From NCBI GenBank assembly GCA_964608845.1, contig CAZSPP010000026.1:1-17888 (forward strand): DNA of 17,888 bases, read 5' to 3'. Below are positions 7,369-14,530 of this stretch, one piece after another; positions within the stretch are counted from its first letter, which is position 1, and every line of letters starts with the position of its first letter. This DNA comes from JAHLMP01 sp964608845 (lineage in GTDB: Archaea > Aenigmatarchaeota > Aenigmatarchaeia > GW2011-AR5 > JAHLMP01). The translations under genes and the position numbers were made by a program. The notes beneath the pieces are model-generated. The model had not been told where the DNA came from, did not search any database, and saw only the letters and a list, made by a program, of their open reading frames with translations.

Positions 7369-8054
7369 AAACTATTATAATATTAGGCCCACCTGGCTCA
7401 GGAAAGGGAACACTATCAAGAGAAATAGCAGAAAGATTAAATTTCGAACATATAGAGACAGGAAGGATTTTAAGAGAAGAGATTGAAAAAAATACAGAAA
7501 TAGGTAAAAAGGTTAAGGAGATTGTAGCTTCTGGAAAGCTTGTTCCGGATGATATAGTAAATAATATTATAAAGGAAAGAGTATCACAAACAAAAGGAGA
7601 AGGAATAATATTTGATGGATACCCTAGAACTATTGAGCAAGCAGAATATTTAAGAAAAATTTTGAAAATAGATTTGATAATAAATTTGAATATTCCTGAA
7701 GAGATTTTAATAAAAAGAATAATGGGAAGAAGAACTTGTAAAAAATGTGGAGAGGTTTATAATGTTGCTGATATAAATGAAGTTATTGATGGAAGAGCTT
7801 ATATAATGAAGCCTCTGTTACCAAAAATTCAAGGAATTTGCGATAAATGTGGAGGAGAGCTTTATCAAAGAGAGGATGAAAATCCAGAAACAATAAAACA
7901 AAGATTAATAGAATATGAAAAACAAACAAAGCCTCTTATAGATTATTACAAAAACGAAAGGTTTGTTGAACTATATGTGACTTCAGGAAAGGATGAAATG
8001 GTCGAAAAAGCTATTAATATAATAAAAGAAGAATTGAAAATTTCTTCTGCTTAA
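7365..8054 (+). CDS. adk: Adenylate kinase
   Basis: Interconverts ATP + AMP and 2 ADP. The 229 residues carry the P-loop 'GPPGSGKGT' (8-16), 'IETGRILREE', 'FDGYPRTIEQ', 'GRRTCKKCGEVYN' and 'ICDKCGGELYQRED'. The LID is the long form with four cysteines in two CxxC pairs, as in zinc-containing adenylate kinases. It overlaps the upstream fusion gene by ATGA, has GAGGG before its start, and resembles the second domain of that fusion so closely that a tandem duplication is likely. It converges on rpoL, leaving only 19 nt between them. Confidence 0.93.
   Translation: MKTIIILGPPGSGKGTLSREIAERLNFEHIETGRILREEIEKNTEIGKKVKEIVASGKLVPDDIVNNIIKERVSQTKGEGIIFDGYPRTIEQAEYLRKILKIDLIINLNIPEEILIKRIMGRRTCKKCGEVYNVADINEVIDGRAYIMKPLLPKIQGICDKCGGELYQREDENPETIKQRLIEYEKQTKPLIDYYKNERFVELYVTSGKDEMVEKAINIIKEELKISSA
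7821..7879 (+). repeat. LID-coding block shared with the fusion gene, copy 2
   Basis: Second copy of the near-identical 59-base block (58/59 with 7126-7184). It lies exactly over the second CxxC pair of the LID in both genes. Confidence 0.9.
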
Positions 8055-8073
8055 AAAATATTTTTAATTCTCC

Positions 8074-8322
8074 TCATTTCTTTATACTGTTTTTTAAGCT
8101 CTTTATATCTTCTAATATCTCTTTTTTTGCTCGCTCTATAGCCTTTTCAGGATTTTTCGCGCTTATAACAAGTTTCGGATTTGCTAAGAACGGATGCTCT
8201 CTTACAAATCCAGCAAAGTTTACATCTTTTTTGTCATTGAGATATTCATTTAGCAAAGAAATCAATATCATATCATCACTTTCTATTATCATTCCTTCCT
8301 CACTTTTAACAACTTTTATCAT
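8074..8322 (-). CDS. rpoL: DNA-directed RNA polymerase subunit Rpo11 (L)
   Basis: Small assembly subunit that pairs with Rpo3 to form the alpha-like platform of archaeal RNA polymerase; counterpart of eukaryotic Rpb11/AC19. The 82 residues include the conserved 'FAGFVREHPFLANPKLVISA' strand region and a C-terminal helix rich in Lys and Glu, as expected for the family. The N-terminal part, 'DDMILISLLNEYL', matches the usual D-H-T-[LF]-x-N-x-L helix only loosely. It lies 15 nt downstream of dph2 on the same strand, so the two are probably one transcript. Confidence 0.88.
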   Translation of the reverse strand: MIKVVKSEEGMIIESDDMILISLLNEYLNDKKDVNFAGFVREHPFLANPKLVISAKNPEKAIERAKKEILEDIKSLKNSIKK

Positions 8323-8337
8323 TTAAATCCCTTTAAA

Positions 8338-9249
8338 TTAATTATCAAAAAAATTTAAAAAATCACTTATGTTTATTATAGGTTTTTCGAAATAATCTTC
8401 CTCTATTCTTGGACAAGCTGTATTTAAAAATATGTCAACATCTATGCCAATTAATTTTTCATTTGTTATTCTATCGGCAACAATTTTATAAACCTCTTTT
8501 TTCATTCTCTTTAAAATATTTTCAATCTTTTCAGTATTATAATATTGCCCAGGCTTTGTAGATATCAAAATTCCAATCTTTTTGGCATCTTTCAATTTTT
8601 CAATCTTCATAATTCTTCTAATTTCATCTTTTTCATCTTCTTTTATTTTTGAAATCTCATTTTTTTCAGGATCAAAATGATAAACAGGCTTTTTTATAAA
8701 TCTTTTTAATTCTCTCACATGAAAGCTTCCAGAACCAATAAAAAGAAAGCATTCTACATCTTTTTCGATTTTTTTAGCATTCTCAAAATAGCATCCTAGG
8801 ATATAGCCGCCAATTATTACTTCCTTTCCAATTTCTTCTAAAGATTTTTTTACATTTTCAAGAGAGCTTAAATGCTGCACATTAGAAACAACACCTACTT
8901 TATTTTCAGTAATACTCTTTAAAATTTCTTTTTTGATATTTATTTCAATATTTAAAGGAATATATATTACAGGAATTTCTGTTTCAAAATTCTTATAAAA
9001 TTTTGTATGTCCAAAATGCAATATTAAATCACAATTTAAAAGTTTTGCATCTTTGTCTCTTATATCACAGGCTCCAAAACATGGCTCTGCACAAAGAAAC
9101 GGATATGCACTAATTTTTTTTAGTTCATCTAAAATTTTGATTGAAGAATATTTCAGACCTTCTGGTATTTGAACAAAAACCTTTTTTCCTTTTAATAAAT
9201 CCTTATTTTTTCTTATCTCTTCTATTGCTACCTTTTCAGTTATTGACAT
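8338..9249 (-). CDS. dph2: Diphthamide synthase Dph2 (radical 3-amino-3-carboxypropyl transferase)
   Basis: Carries out the first step of diphthamide formation on elongation factor 2, transferring the 3-amino-3-carboxypropyl group of S-adenosylmethionine to a histidine with a [4Fe-4S] cluster. The three cluster cysteines of archaeal Dph2 can be placed in three separate regions: 'PCFGACD' (Cys61), 'YILGCYF' (Cys153) and 'LNTACPRIEED' (Cys279). 'VQIPEGLKY' near the N-terminus is also typical. At 303 residues it is a little shorter than many relatives. It lies downstream of the tRNA-Lys gene and just ahead of rpoL. Confidence 0.92.
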   Translation of the reverse strand: MSITEKVAIEEIRKNKDLLKGKKVFVQIPEGLKYSSIKILDELKKISAYPFLCAEPCFGACDIRDKDAKLLNCDLILHFGHTKFYKNFETEIPVIYIPLNIEINIKKEILKSITENKVGVVSNVQHLSSLENVKKSLEEIGKEVIIGGYILGCYFENAKKIEKDVECFLFIGSGSFHVRELKRFIKKPVYHFDPEKNEISKIKEDEKDEIRRIMKIEKLKDAKKIGILISTKPGQYYNTEKIENILKRMKKEVYKIVADRITNEKLIGIDVDIFLNTACPRIEEDYFEKPIINISDFLNFFDN

Positions 9250-9282
9250 AAAACTTCAAACAAGATAAATTTAAACCAAAAA

Positions 9283-9382
9283 TGGGCCCGACGGGATTTT
9301 TGTTGTTTTTAATAAAAACAATTTCGAACCCGCGACCTACTGGTTAAGAGCCAGTTGCTCTACCAAGCTGAGCTACGGGCCC
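9283..9382 (-). tRNA. tRNA-Lys(CTT) with a T-loop insertion
   Basis: Read on the minus strand, the acceptor stem is GGGCCCG/CGGGCCC, the D-stem is GCTC/GAGC, the anticodon stem is ACTGG/CCAGT with loop CTCTTAA (anticodon CTT at 9348-9346), and the T-stem is GCGGG/CCCGT. The discriminator base is A and no CCA is encoded. The T-loop should be 7 nt but spans 33 nt (9328-9296), so about 26 nt are inserted; removing them leaves a normal TTCGAAT-like loop and a 74-nt tRNA. The insert contains an 8-bp hairpin (TTGTTTTT/AAAAACAA). It is probably an intron; the exact junctions are ambiguous because the flanks are A-rich. Confidence 0.92.
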
Positions 9383-9405
9383 TATATACAATAAGAATTT
9401 TTCAA

Positions 9406-9591
9406 TTATTTTATTCTTTTTGTTTTTGTTATGTTTTTTGTTTTCCATTTGTATTTTTTCATTTTACTTGTTTTTCCAAAGCCGCATGATGCACAAACAC
9501 TAGTTTTTATATTATAAGAATGATTTCCACATCTTCTACACCTTATATGAACTATCTTATTATGCTTACCAAAAGATGGCGTACCTTTCAT
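9406..9591 (-). CDS. rpl37e: Large ribosomal subunit protein eL37 (L37e)
   Basis: Zinc-ribbon protein of the archaeal/eukaryotic 50S/60S subunit. The 61 residues start with the signature 'MKGTPSFGKHNK' and carry two zinc-binding pairs, CRRC and CASC, within 'HIRCRRCGNHSYN' and 'SVCASCGFG', followed by a basic tail. It is 28 nt downstream of the LSm gene, the same LSm-L37e order found in many archaea. The tRNA-Lys follows on the same strand. Confidence 0.96.
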   Translation of the reverse strand: MKGTPSFGKHNKIVHIRCRRCGNHSYNIKTSVCASCGFGKTSKMKKYKWKTKNITKTKRIK

Positions 9592-9619
9592 TTAAACCAA
9601 CTTTAAATTTTTACTTTGC

Positions 9620-9835
9620 TTATTCTGGAGAAGCGTATAGGATGTTATCCCCTCTTACCAATACTGTACCCAAAGTTGTTTTTTCCTTATTTGTTATCTG
9701 CTCCGCATCGTTTAACCACATATTTAAATGCAAATCCATCGCTTGCAATATCCCTGATATTTCTGTACCATTCTTTAGTTTTACTAATACTCGCTTCCCT
9801 TTTGCATTATTCAATACATCAATCGGTCTTTCCAA
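9620..9835 (-). CDS. Sm-like RNA-binding protein (LSm/SmAP)
   Basis: Forms oligomeric rings that bind U-rich RNA. The 71 residues contain Sm1 ('GKRVLVKLKNGTEISGILQA' with 'MDLHLNMWLNDAE') and Sm2 ('LGTVLVRGDNILYASPE'). The start is TTG at 9835: an in-frame TGA lies 9 nt upstream, there is no ATG before the conserved 'ERPIDVLNN', and GGGTGA precedes the TTG at a suitable distance. It is the first gene of the minus-strand run LSm, L37e, tRNA-Lys, dph2, rpoL. Confidence 0.95.
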   Translation of the reverse strand: MERPIDVLNNAKGKRVLVKLKNGTEISGILQAMDLHLNMWLNDAEQITNKEKTTLGTVLVRGDNILYASPE

Positions 9836-9959
9836 ACAAATTCACCCTTTTTCAAAAATTCAAAACCAATAAAATCCATCTTTTAAATTTTTATAACATT
9901 ATCTTTAAATTCTTTATTAAATTAGATTTTTATTTAACTTTTTAACCTTTTAAATTCAA

Positions 9960-9983
9960 AAATCTTTTTATTTTAAAAGATTT
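9960..9983 (+). promoter_or_regulatory. Inverted repeat upstream of the S8e gene
   Basis: AAATCTTTT and AAAAGATTT form a perfect 9-bp inverted repeat with a 6-nt spacer, ending 15 nt before the S8e start codon. It could be a protein-binding site over the promoter or, if transcribed, a leader hairpin. Because it is made mostly of A and T, chance is possible. Confidence 0.35.
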
Positions 9984-9998
9984 ATTATAGGCGATTTT

Positions 9999-10382
9999 AT
10001 GACCGTGTGGCATAGAAGATCGAGAAGAAAACATACGGGTGGTTTAAGAAAAGAGCATTCAAAAAAGAAGAGAAGAGAAAGAGGAAGAGAATTTATACCT
10101 ACAAAAATAAAAGAGAGAAAGATAAAGATAAAAAGAGGAAGAGGAGGTAATAAAAAGATAATTTTACTTTCTGATATGTATGCTAATGTTTGCATAGGAA
10201 ATGAAACAAAAAGAGCAAAGATTCTTTCTGTTATAGAAAATAAAGCAAATCCAAACTTAGTGAGACAAAATATTATAACAAAAGGTTGTATAATAGAAAC
10301 AGAAATAGGAAAAGCTAGAGTAACATCTCGTCCAGGACAACATGGAATAATAAATGCAGTTCTTATAGAAGACAAGAAATAA
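9999..10382 (+). CDS. rps8e: Small ribosomal subunit protein eS8 (S8e)
   Basis: Ribosomal protein shared by archaea and eukaryotes. The 127 residues show the typical very basic N-terminus 'WHRRSRRKHTGGLRKEHSKK', the central 'VCIGNETKRAKILSVIENKA' and 'NIITKGCIIET' strands, and the C-terminal 'GKARVTSRPGQHGIINAVLI'. Length is normal. It is divergent from the LSm gene; an inverted repeat precedes the start. The next + strand gene is tatD. Confidence 0.95.
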   Translation: MTVWHRRSRRKHTGGLRKEHSKKKRRERGREFIPTKIKERKIKIKRGRGGNKKIILLSDMYANVCIGNETKRAKILSVIENKANPNLVRQNIITKGCIIETEIGKARVTSRPGQHGIINAVLIEDKK

Positions 10383-10411
10383 TTAAAATTTTATTTCTAG
10401 ATTTTCGCAAA

Positions 10412-10681
10412 TTAAAAAATGATAATCAGAACTATTAATGCCAAAGAGATTATTAATAAGATAAATAAAAACTTTAGAGATCTTATTCCTAATTTTATTG
10501 CTATTATTATAAATATAGCAGCTACTAAAGAAGCTAAAATCAAATCTATTGGAGAAGAAAAATCCTTTAATGTAGAGCCTAAAATCTTTATTAGCCAATA
10601 GTTTATAAACAAAAATGTTTGAGCAGTAAAATACATTAAAGAAACAAAAAACTCAAAAAGTAATTCCAAAAAATTTGTCAT
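10412..10681 (-). CDS. Small three-helix membrane protein, unknown function
   Basis: The 89 residues are almost wholly hydrophobic: a first helix around residues 4-33 rich in Phe and Leu, a second 'LILASLVAAIFIIIAIKLGI' at about 47-66, and a third at about 69-89 rich in Ile and Leu. I recognise no family. It is convergent with S8e and divergent from tatD, with only 33 nt between the two starts. Support for it as a real gene is the clear membrane pattern and the otherwise empty space; a 60-residue reading frame on the opposite strand has no such pattern. Confidence 0.55.
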   Translation of the reverse strand: MTNFLELLFEFFVSLMYFTAQTFLFINYWLIKILGSTLKDFSSPIDLILASLVAAIFIIIAIKLGIRSLKFLFILLIISLALIVLIIIF

Positions 10682-10714
10682 AATTTTAATTTGTTTTTAA
10701 TCTATTTATGTTAT

Positions 10715-11467
10715 ATGATAGATGTTCATTGCCATTTAGAGCAAAAGGATTATGATGTCGATAGAGAAGAGGTAATAAATAAATGCAAAGAAAAGCTTAA
10801 AGCGATAATAACTTCTTGTGCTCATCCAAATGATTTAGAGATAACTATTGATATTGTAAAAAGATATAAAGGATTTGTTTTTGCAACTCTCGGTATACAT
10901 CCAGAATATATTGGTGAAAATTTGAATATAGAAGATTTTATTGAAAAGGTAAAGGAAAATAAGGATAATATTGTTGGTATCGGAGAGGTTGGATTAGATT
11001 ATCATTGGGTAAAAGAAGAAAATCTTAGAGAAAAGCAAAGAAAATTATTTAGATTTTTTATAAATTTTGCAAAAGAGTTGAACCTTCCATTAGTTATTCA
11101 TTCAAGAGAAGCTATGCAAGACACAATAAAAATTTTAGAGGAAGAAAAGGCAGAAAATGTGTTAATGCATTTGTTCGGAGAAAGAAAATTTATTTCTAAA
11201 ATAATTGAAAATGGTTGGTTTATATCTGTAGGTCCTATTTTATTAACTTCAAAAAACCATAAAAAAATAGTAAAGGAAATGCCAATTGAAAAAATAATGC
11301 TTGAAACCGATTCTCCGTGGTTTGGTTTTGGAAAAAGAAATGAGCCAATAGCAATAATAAAAGTTGCTGAGAAGATAGCTGAAATTAAAAAAACCGATTT
11401 TAATAATGTTTGGAATAAATGCGGAGAGAATGCAAAAAGATTTTTTGATCTGCCTATTGAAATTTGA
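10715..11467 (+). CDS. tatD: TatD-family metal-dependent deoxyribonuclease
   Basis: TIM-barrel hydrolase of the TatD family, usually acting as a 3'-5' DNA exonuclease or phosphoesterase. The expected metal ligands are visible: 'DVHCHLE' (HxH), 'GIGEVGLDYHW' (Glu), 'LPLVIHSREA' (His), 'LMHLFGE' (His; relatives have H-x-F-S-G) and 'LETDSPW' (Asp). The length of about 250 residues is normal. I chose ATG 10715, where the protein begins 'MIDVHCH', because the conserved HxH normally lies within the first few residues; an in-frame TTG-type start 24 nt upstream would add an unlikely leader. Confidence 0.9.
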   Translation: MIDVHCHLEQKDYDVDREEVINKCKEKLKAIITSCAHPNDLEITIDIVKRYKGFVFATLGIHPEYIGENLNIEDFIEKVKENKDNIVGIGEVGLDYHWVKEENLREKQRKLFRFFINFAKELNLPLVIHSREAMQDTIKILEEEKAENVLMHLFGERKFISKIIENGWFISVGPILLTSKNHKKIVKEMPIEKIMLETDSPWFGFGKRNEPIAIIKVAEKIAEIKKTDFNNVWNKCGENAKRFFDLPIEI

Positions 11468-11506
11468 GTTTTTGTTAGAATGATATTCCAGGAACGAATG
11501 CAATTT

Positions 11507-11540
11507 ATAAGTTCTGTCAAAGAACTTATTTAAATTTTTT
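11507..11540 (+). terminator. Hairpin plus T-run after tatD
   Basis: An 8-bp perfect stem, ATAAGTTC and GAACTTAT, with a 7-nt loop lies 40 nt after the tatD stop and is followed closely by TTTAAATTTTTT. Archaeal termination depends mainly on T-runs, so the hairpin may be incidental. Confidence 0.4.
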
Positions 11541-11646
11541 GTTCTAAAAGCTTAAAGAAATTTTAATTTCTGTGCAAGCATTTTGTGTGACAGCTTGAAA
11601 GACAAATCAGAAATTGATAACATTCAAGATTGCGATGCAGTTGAAA

Positions 11647-12126
11647 TTATATTTCTTCGGCTCCCATTTGAGCACAAACTATTGAAAATTCCCCATTTGT
11701 TTCTTGGAAATATATCCTTACCTTTTTGCCTTCATGGAAGATTGGTTGGTCTTCTACCCATTGACTAATTCCTCCAACCGTTCCACCAGGAGTTATAATC
11801 TGAAGTTTGTTTTCTGTAAATGGTGTTCCCTTGACATACTTTTCAATTCTTATCTCGGCATAGGTAAAAATATAGTTTATTTCTTCATTCCATTTACTTT
11901 CCACTTTTTCTATAGTTCCTTCAATTATGTAGTCAGCCATTTCAGTTATGTAGGATTTATTAGCACATTCTGCTATTAATAGCTCTGCACTACCAGATTG
12001 CTTTACTGTTATTTTACCTTCTGGTTTTGGTGTAGTTGAATATTTGAAAAGCATAAATAAGCTAATCCCCACAATAGCCACTACAACAACCAAAAATCCA
12101 TAAAGCAATTTTTTGTTTTTCATCAT
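11647..12126 (-). CDS. Membrane-anchored exported protein, unknown function
   Basis: A 159-residue protein with a basic N-terminus (MMKNKK), one hydrophobic anchor at about residues 8-27, and an external domain. That domain begins near residue 60 with 'YIIEGTIEKVESKW' and contains 'IFTYAEIRIEKYVKGTPF', 'ITPGGTVGGISQWVEDQP' and 'FHEGKKVRIYFQETNGEFSI'. The style suggests a beta-rich secreted domain seen in other archaea whose function I do not know. It stands alone between tatD and the epimerase, preceded by a duplicated TATA-like unit. The double ATG leaves two possible starts one codon apart. Confidence 0.75.
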   Translation of the reverse strand: MMKNKKLLYGFLVVVVAIVGISLFMLFKYSTTPKPEGKITVKQSGSAELLIAECANKSYITEMADYIIEGTIEKVESKWNEEINYIFTYAEIRIEKYVKGTPFTENKLQIITPGGTVGGISQWVEDQPIFHEGKKVRIYFQETNGEFSIVCAQMGAEEI

Positions 12127-12139
12127 AAGTTTAATTTTC

Positions 12140-12169
12140 AGGTTATTTATAAAAAGGTTATTTATAAAA
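12140..12169 (-). promoter_or_regulatory. Tandem duplicated TATA-like promoter unit
   Basis: A 15-bp unit, TTTTATAAATAACCT on the minus strand, is present twice head to tail without a gap. The proximal TATA-like box lies about 25 nt before the ATG of the exported protein gene, the spacing of a leaderless archaeal promoter. The remainder of 12170-12386 holds no gene I can support; it has an orphan GGGAGGT followed by a 14-codon frame without a usual start codon. Confidence 0.5.
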
Positions 12170-12386
12170 GTTTTAACCTTTAAGAAGTTTAATAAACGGA
12201 CTTAATTTGCACAACAATTATTAAGCAAAGTTGATATTCGCTTAATAGTATAAATCAAGATAAAAAGCGAAATTTTATAAACTTTTAGCAATTATGTGGT
12301 AGAAGCTACATAAGTTATTATCCGGAAGGGAGGTATAATCATTGGTAAGCTGATTAAAGAGATAAAAAGAAATTACCTACAATAAG

Positions 12387-13289
12387 TTAGCACAGCTTTT
12401 TGAAATATTCTATTGTTTTTTTAAGACCTTTTTCAAAATCTATTTCTTGTTTCCACCCCATTTTTATTGCCTTTTTGTTGGATAGAGCAATTCTCTTAAC
12501 CTCTTTTTTCGGCTCTGCGAAAATTGGCTTTATTTCTTTTTTCAAAATTTTTCTTATCTTTTCAAATAAATCTAAAACAGAAATCTCTTTAGAAGATGAA
12601 ATATTATAGACATCGTTCTTCCAATTTATAGCTAATAAATTTGCTCTTGCAACGTCTTCAACAAAAATAAAATCTCTCGTCTGTTTTCCATCTCCAAATA
12701 TAATAGGACTTTCATTTTTCAAAATTTTGTTAATAAAGACTGAAATAACTCCAGCATCACTTCTATTATTTTGTCTAGGCCCAAAAACATTTGAATATCT
12801 TAGTATTGTAAAATCTAAACCAAAAAGTTTGTTATATAACTGTATATACATTTCTCCCACAAGCTTTGACAAACCGTAAGGGCTTTCTGGTTTTGTGGGA
12901 TGATTTTCATCAACAGGTAAATATTTTGGCTTTCCATAAACAGCTGCACTTGAGCTATATATTATTTTTTTGACATTATATTTTCTGCACGCTTCAAGAA
13001 CATTTATTGTTCCCAATATGTTTAATTTAGCATCCTTTTTAGGATCTTCTATAGAGCTTCTTAAATTTGTTTGTGCTGCGAAATGGAATACAATGCTAGG
13101 GGAAAATTTTTTAAAAATATCGAAAAGCTTTTTTGAAAGTATATTACCTTTTACATATTTTGCCGATCCGTTTATTTTTGTTTTATCAAGAGTAAGATCA
13201 ATAGATAAAACATCATAACCATTTTTTATAAGGAGGTCAATAGTGTGAGAGCCAATAAATCCACATCCACCAGTAACTAGAACTTTCAT
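12387..13289 (-). CDS. NAD-dependent epimerase/dehydratase, UDP-glucose 4-epimerase-like
   Basis: Extended short-chain dehydrogenase/reductase acting on nucleotide sugars. The NAD-binding loop is 'TGGCGFIGSH' (about residues 6-15), followed by 'VFHFAAQTNLRSS', 'IYSSSAAVYGKPKYLPVDEN' with the active-site Ser, the catalytic 'YGLSK' (Tyr-x-x-x-Lys), 'LRYSNVFGPRQ' and 'DFIFVEDVARA'. The 300-residue length is normal for archaeal GalE-like enzymes. C-4 epimerisation of UDP-hexose, for glycan synthesis, is the likeliest role, but related dehydratases or reductases cannot be excluded. No other sugar genes are in view. Confidence 0.88.
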   Translation of the reverse strand: MKVLVTGGCGFIGSHTIDLLIKNGYDVLSIDLTLDKTKINGSAKYVKGNILSKKLFDIFKKFSPSIVFHFAAQTNLRSSIEDPKKDAKLNILGTINVLEACRKYNVKKIIYSSSAAVYGKPKYLPVDENHPTKPESPYGLSKLVGEMYIQLYNKLFGLDFTILRYSNVFGPRQNNRSDAGVISVFINKILKNESPIIFGDGKQTRDFIFVEDVARANLLAINWKNDVYNISSSKEISVLDLFEKIRKILKKEIKPIFAEPKKEVKRIALSNKKAIKMGWKQEIDFEKGLKKTIEYFKKLC

Positions 13290-13458
13290 ATTTTTTCATA
13301 TATTTTTTAATTTTTAAAGCACAATACCAAATAAATACAACAAGTAAATAAATGCAAAATAGATTTAGAAAAACGGTAAAGCAGTTATAGGGAGTTGAAT
13401 GATTAACTTGAAGAATATTAATATTCGGATTTCAAACAAAAAAGAACTCACAAAAGGT

Positions 13459-13476
13459 ATTTAAATATACACGTGT
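13459..13476 (+). promoter_or_regulatory. TATA box and CACGTG palindrome before the wHTH gene
   Basis: ATTTAAATA (13459-13467) is centred about 24 nt before the ATG at 13487, as in a leaderless promoter. It is followed at once by the palindrome ACACGTGT (13469-13476). The same CACGTG core is in eight sites of the downstream array, so this may be an autoregulatory operator. A separate 14-bp palindrome, GAATATTAATATTC, lies at 13413-13426. Confidence 0.45.
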
Positions 13477-13486
13477 CAATATAATC

Positions 13487-13837
13487 ATGGAAATGATTTT
13501 AAATTCGACAGATAAAGTAAAAAAGAAGGGAAAAAAAGGACGACCGAGTGGTTATAACATTCAAAATATTTTGGCAATAACTAAAGTATTAATTGAAAAT
13601 CCAGAAGGTTTATGGCTAAGAAAAATAGCGAAAAAAGCCAATTTACATCCAAATACTGTTAGTAATTATTTAAATACTGTTCTTTCCCCTCTTGTGGAGG
13701 ATATATCATTAGGAGATGATGAAAAACCTATTATAAGGGTTATAAGATTGAAACCCTCGATCTATAAAAAGATACAGGAAGGAACGAATATTAATGAACT
13801 TTTAAAATTCTCACAAATAATAAAGAACATTGAATAA
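13487..13837 (+). CDS. Winged-helix DNA-binding protein with AT-hook-like N-terminus
   Basis: A 116-residue protein whose family I cannot name. Residues 10-22 are very basic and include 'GKKGRPSGY', an AT-hook-like GRP core that could reach into the minor groove of AT-rich DNA. Residues about 28-70 form a helix-turn-helix: 'ILAITKVLIENPEGLWLRKI' then 'AKKANLHPNTVSNYLNTVL', followed by a wing and a C-terminal helix. It lies immediately upstream of the repeat array, and a CACGTG palindrome overlaps its promoter. A role as array-binding or autoregulatory protein is inferred from position only. Confidence 0.75.
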   Translation: MEMILNSTDKVKKKGKKGRPSGYNIQNILAITKVLIENPEGLWLRKIAKKANLHPNTVSNYLNTVLSPLVEDISLGDDEKPIIRVIRLKPSIYKKIQEGTNINELLKFSQIIKNIE

Positions 13838-13860
13838 AGAAGAAAATTTTTCTTTATTTT
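13835..13860 (+). terminator. A/T hairpin and T-run after the wHTH gene
   Basis: TAAAGAAG at 13835 can pair with the segment ending in CTTTA at 13856 (one G-T pair), followed by TTTT. It begins at the stop codon. It is weak and made of A and T only. Confidence 0.3.
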
Positions 13861-14097
13861 GTGAGAGTGTTAAAATTTATGTAAAATTTTTAGTTGTTTT
13901 AAAAAATCGACAAATTATAAAAATGTGAACATTTTGTGAACTTCACGTGAACTTCACGTGAAGTTCATATTTTGTTCACGTGAATTTTTTCTTTTTCCAC
14001 ACAAATTCTATCATATTTATTATAATTTACGTGAACATACGTGAACATTTTGTGAAATAAAAGTGAACATAAAATTATAAACCTCTTAAAAACTAAT

Positions 14098-14155
14098 ATG
14101 TTCACGTGAACATAATAGAAATTTCGTGAACATCACGTGAAATAAACGTGAACAT
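14098..14155 (+). repeat. 58-bp array module, copy 1
   Basis: Begins with the palindrome TTCACGTGAA, then a 20-bp step to GTGAACAT, then half-sites at 11-bp steps. It matches 14531-14588 at 50 of 58 positions, and most differences are C/T or G/A. Confidence 0.85.
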
Positions 14156-14186
14156 AAGATGAACATTTCGTGAACATCACGTGAAA

Positions 14187-14460
14187 AACTAATAAAATAA
14201 AGATATTTATTATTCTTCGTTTTTTGTCGAATTAAATAGTTTATCAAGTATATATACACAATATCTAATTTCTTTACATTTTTCTCACATTTCTGCATTA
14301 ATTTTATTTAAACTATAATTAAACCCTCACAAAAATTTTCAATCAACTTATAAATAAAACTTATAAACTCTCGATTGATAGTTTTTTATGTTTTATATTT
14401 TTTCAAACTCAAATTATCACGTTCAAACTCAAATTCTCATTAATTTTTATTTTAAAAGTA
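14187..14460. other. AT-rich, iteron-free core between array halves
   Basis: About 270 nt without the half-sites, flanked on both sides by dense clusters. It is almost pure A and T, with stretches such as AAATAAAGATATTTATTATT. It could be the region that melts in an origin; that is inference. A 70-residue minus-strand frame crosses part of it and has no recognisable features. Confidence 0.4.
14402..14435 (+). repeat. 14-bp direct repeat in the AT-rich core
   Basis: TTCAAACTCAAATT occurs at 14402-14415 and again at 14422-14435, a 20-bp period, separated by ATCACG. It is different from the 11-bp half-sites. Confidence 0.75.
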
Positions 14461-14530
14461 ATATGAAACATTTGTGAAGATGATGTGAAACAAAAAGTGA
14501 ACATATCGTGAATATTTTTGAGAATATATG

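Noticed and set aside
9576..9945. Two plus-strand frames of about 100 residues
   Set aside because: They lie opposite the clear LSm and L37e genes and are antisense shadows.
10419..10601. A 60-residue plus-strand frame opposite the small membrane protein
   Set aside because: No motif, and the minus-strand frame has a clear three-helix membrane pattern.
11583..11768. A 61-residue plus-strand frame
   Set aside because: Mostly overlaps, on the opposite strand, the better supported exported-protein gene and has no recognisable features.
12326..12386. GGGAGGT followed by a short frame with IGKLIKEIKRNYLQ
   Set aside because: No usual start codon; it may be a gene remnant, but there is not enough sequence to support one.
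13399..13464. A 21-codon frame after an AGGGAG-type ribosome binding site
   Set aside because: The RBS is good, but the peptide is tiny, overlaps the wHTH promoter and resembles nothing known to me.
14086..14298. A 70-residue minus-strand frame in the array
   Set aside because: Its apparent repeats simply reflect the DNA iterons; composition is not protein-like.
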